Below, piece after piece: positions 62,541 to 64,000 of a DNA stretch of 64,000 nucleotides. Source of the DNA: an uncultured Eubacteriales bacterium (lineage in GTDB: Bacteria > Bacillota > Clostridia > Lachnospirales > Lachnospiraceae); the NCBI GenBank assembly GCA_900314555.1, contig OMVQ01000003.1, forward strand, positions 1 to 64,000, read 5' to 3'. The position numbers and the translations under genes were made by a program. Under the pieces are notes generated by a model. It ran no database searches. It was not told the origin of the DNA and saw only the letters and a list, made by a program, of their open reading frames with translations. Every line of letters begins with the position of its first letter. The first letter of the stretch is position 1.

Positions 62541-62580
62541 TTTATGGCAGATGAGAATTCGCTTGCGTGAATTCTTATCT
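62541..62580 (+). repeat. Partial copy C of the multi-hairpin element (H2 only)
   Basis: TTTATGGC then a 14-bp stem AGATGAGAATTCGC (62549-62562) with 62567-62580, two G-U pairs, loop TTGC. The lead-in TTTATGGCA also precedes H2 at 35554. A clear H1 is missing, so it is a fragment or distant relative. The rest of the 62426-62859 gap holds only the dnaJ terminator and a possible -10 (TATAAT at 62675-62680). Confidence 0.45.
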
Positions 62581-62859
62581 TTACAATAAATTAGCCGTAA
62601 ATACTTACAAATATGACTATATATGTGTTTGATTAAAATAAATGGTTTGCAATGGCTTTTTCTTTGTGTTAAAGTATAATAATGGCGAAAGAATCATTAA
62701 ATTTATGATTGAATTACGAAAAGTGATAAGATATACACATTTTCGAGCAGAAAATGTATGATAAATCTAAATAAATCTTTCAAGATATAAGTTTGGTGAT
62801 TACGAATAGAGGAAAAGAAAATACGAAAGGAATAGTCTGTTACAGACAGATAATCAGTT

Positions 62860-64000
62860 ATGGAAAAAGTAGAAAACAGATACGTGGTTGGTGGCAAGGT
62901 TGATATGAATAAAGTTCATATGAGACCGATTGATGAGGTTAACGGATACCAGATCAGACCGGGTTTATATGAAATGTATGGAGCGACGGCGATTCCGGGC
63001 GGCGTTAATTTTACTGTGCAGTCAACTAATGCGACTTCTTGTGAGTTGTTGCTTTTTAAACCTAGGGAAAGTGAACCATTTGCAACGATTAAGTTTCCAG
63101 AGAAATATAAAATCGGAAATGTATATTCAATGATAGTATTTAAGTTAAATATTGAAGATTTTGAATATGCATACAGGTTAGATGGACCATACGAACCTAA
63201 TAAGGGAATTATTTTCGATAAGAGTAAATTCTTATTAGACCCTTATGCAAAGGCTGTAACAGGACAGAGCGTATGGGGAAGTCCTGTTGGAGATAACTGC
63301 TATAAAGCAAGAGTAGTTAAAGACGACTTTGACTGGGGAGACTTTGCTAATCCATTGATTCCTATGGACGATTTAATTATATATGAGTTGCATGTGCGTG
63401 GCTTTAGTAAAGATGCTTCATCAGGAATTGACGAGAAAGAGAGAGGAACTTTTGAAGCATTAAGAAAGAAGATTCCATATCTGAAAGAATTAGGTATAAA
63501 TGCGGTTGAACTTATGCCGATATTTGAATTCGATGAGACAAGAGACAGAAGAGAAGTTAACGGAGAAGTATTATTAGATTATTGGGGATATAATCCTATA
63601 AGTTTCTTTGCACCTAATACAAGCTATTCTTCAAAATTAGAATTCAACAGAGAGGGTAATGAATTAAAGAAACTTATTAAAGAAATGAATGAAAATGGCA
63701 TAGAAGTATTCTTAGATGTTGTATTTAACCATACGGCAGAGGGAAATGAAAAAGGACCATATATTTCATTTAAAGGTTTTGATAATAATATATACTATAT
63801 GTTAACACCTGACGGATATTATTATAACTTTAGCGGTTGTGGCAACACACTTAACTGTAATAATCCTATTGTACAGCAGATGATACTTGAATGTCTGAGA
63901 TATTGGGTTATCAATTACAGAATCGATGGTTTCAGATTCGACCTTGCTACAATTCTTGGTAGAAATGAAGATGGCTCACCTATGAGTAAGCCACCGCTTT
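62860..64000 (+). CDS. Glycogen debranching enzyme GlgX-type GH13 (5' part)
   Basis: Isoamylase-type debranching enzyme, cut by the window edge after about 380 codons. N-terminal CBM48-like domain (IRPGLYEMYGATAIPGGVNF, ATSCELLLF), then the GH13 barrel with LDPYAKAVTG, IYELHVRGFS, DYWGYNP, intact region I DVVFNHT (from residue 286) and region II GFRFDLA with nucleophile Asp361. The first ATG (62860) has a weak ribosome site; an ATG at 62905 behind AAGGT is an alternative. The sequence is a true paralogue of the degenerate protein at 16287 and shows what the latter has lost. Confidence 0.9.
   Translation, partial: MEKVENRYVVGGKVDMNKVHMRPIDEVNGYQIRPGLYEMYGATAIPGGVNFTVQSTNATSCELLLFKPRESEPFATIKFPEKYKIGNVYSMIVFKLNIEDFEYAYRLDGPYEPNKGIIFDKSKFLLDPYAKAVTGQSVWGSPVGDNCYKARVVKDDFDWGDFANPLIPMDDLIIYELHVRGFSKDASSGIDEKERGTFEALRKKIPYLKELGINAVELMPIFEFDETRDRREVNGEVLLDYWGYNPISFFAPNTSYSSKLEFNREGNELKKLIKEMNENGIEVFLDVVFNHTAEGNEKGPYISFKGFDNNIYYMLTPDGYYYNFSGCGNTLNCNNPIVQQMILECLRYWVINYRIDGFRFDLATILGRNEDGSPMSKPPL

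Overview
The window is AT-rich DNA (about one third G+C by eye) from a low-GC Firmicute, most likely a clostridial Lachnospiraceae member. The evidence is the SCIFF six-cysteine peptide with its radical-SAM maturase beside secDF, recJ and apt; the sporulation genes gpr and spoIIP and a GerMN lipoprotein; oxygen-sensitive class III ribonucleotide reductase (nrdDG); HrcA/CIRCE heat-shock control; and GH13 glycogen enzymes. I do not commit to a genus. No rRNA, tRNA, CRISPR array or intact insertion sequence was seen.

Layout. 1-3.0 kb: end of a probable Tad/Flp-type pilus locus (TadC-like protein and four small anchored proteins). 3.1-4.4 kb: CBS/CorC-type membrane protein on the minus strand. 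4.8-13.3 kb: small hypothetical gene, TIGR04086-like membrane protein, SCIFF peptide and maturase, SecDF fusion, RecJ, Apt, D-Ala-D-Ala carboxypeptidase. 13.4-16.0 kb: ABC-F ATPase and PHP phosphoesterase (minus). 16.3-23.7 kb: catalytically degenerate GH13 protein overlapping a TraX-family membrane protein, CapA-like protein, pyridoxal-type kinase, Maf-HAD fusion, PrsA-like lipoprotein. 24-26 kb: small accessory patch with a nitrilase-family hydrolase, gene remnants and a Phd/ParE toxin-antitoxin pair. 26-30 kb: GT2 glycosyltransferase and a GtrA-YfhO fusion, a surface-glycosylation pair. 30.4-36.8 kb: argG diverging from argC-J-B-D across a control region with ARG-box-like palindromes. 36.8-38.8 kb: orphan solute-binding protein and a DUF606-type transporter separated by a large inverted repeat. 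39-46.5 kb: comEA, two-component system, GerMN lipoprotein, comEC, holA. 46.8-49.8 kb: rpsT (minus), gpr, spoIIP. 50-53.2 kb: dut and nrdG-nrdD (minus). 53.6-57.3 kb: ECF S component, class V aminotransferase, decayed ART-toxin-like locus, NrnA-like DHH phosphoesterase. 57.3-62.4 kb: CIRCE-controlled hrcA-grpE-dnaK-dnaJ. 62.9 kb to the end: 5' part of an intact glycogen-debranching GH13 gene.

Most genes are ordinary housekeeping genes. The less ordinary signals are: (i) a family of multi-hairpin elements that end at the ribosome-binding sites of argC, argD and a pilus-locus gene, with compensatory stem changes between copies; (ii) a GH13 homologue that has lost its nucleophile and acid/base; (iii) a GtrA-YfhO fusion beside its likely lipid-linked sugar synthase; (iv) a 131-bp nested inverted repeat resembling a MITE or large structured RNA; (v) an ART-toxin-like gene reduced to its two ends next to an intact partner; and (vi) a comEC reading frame whose best ribosome-binding site points to an AUA start.
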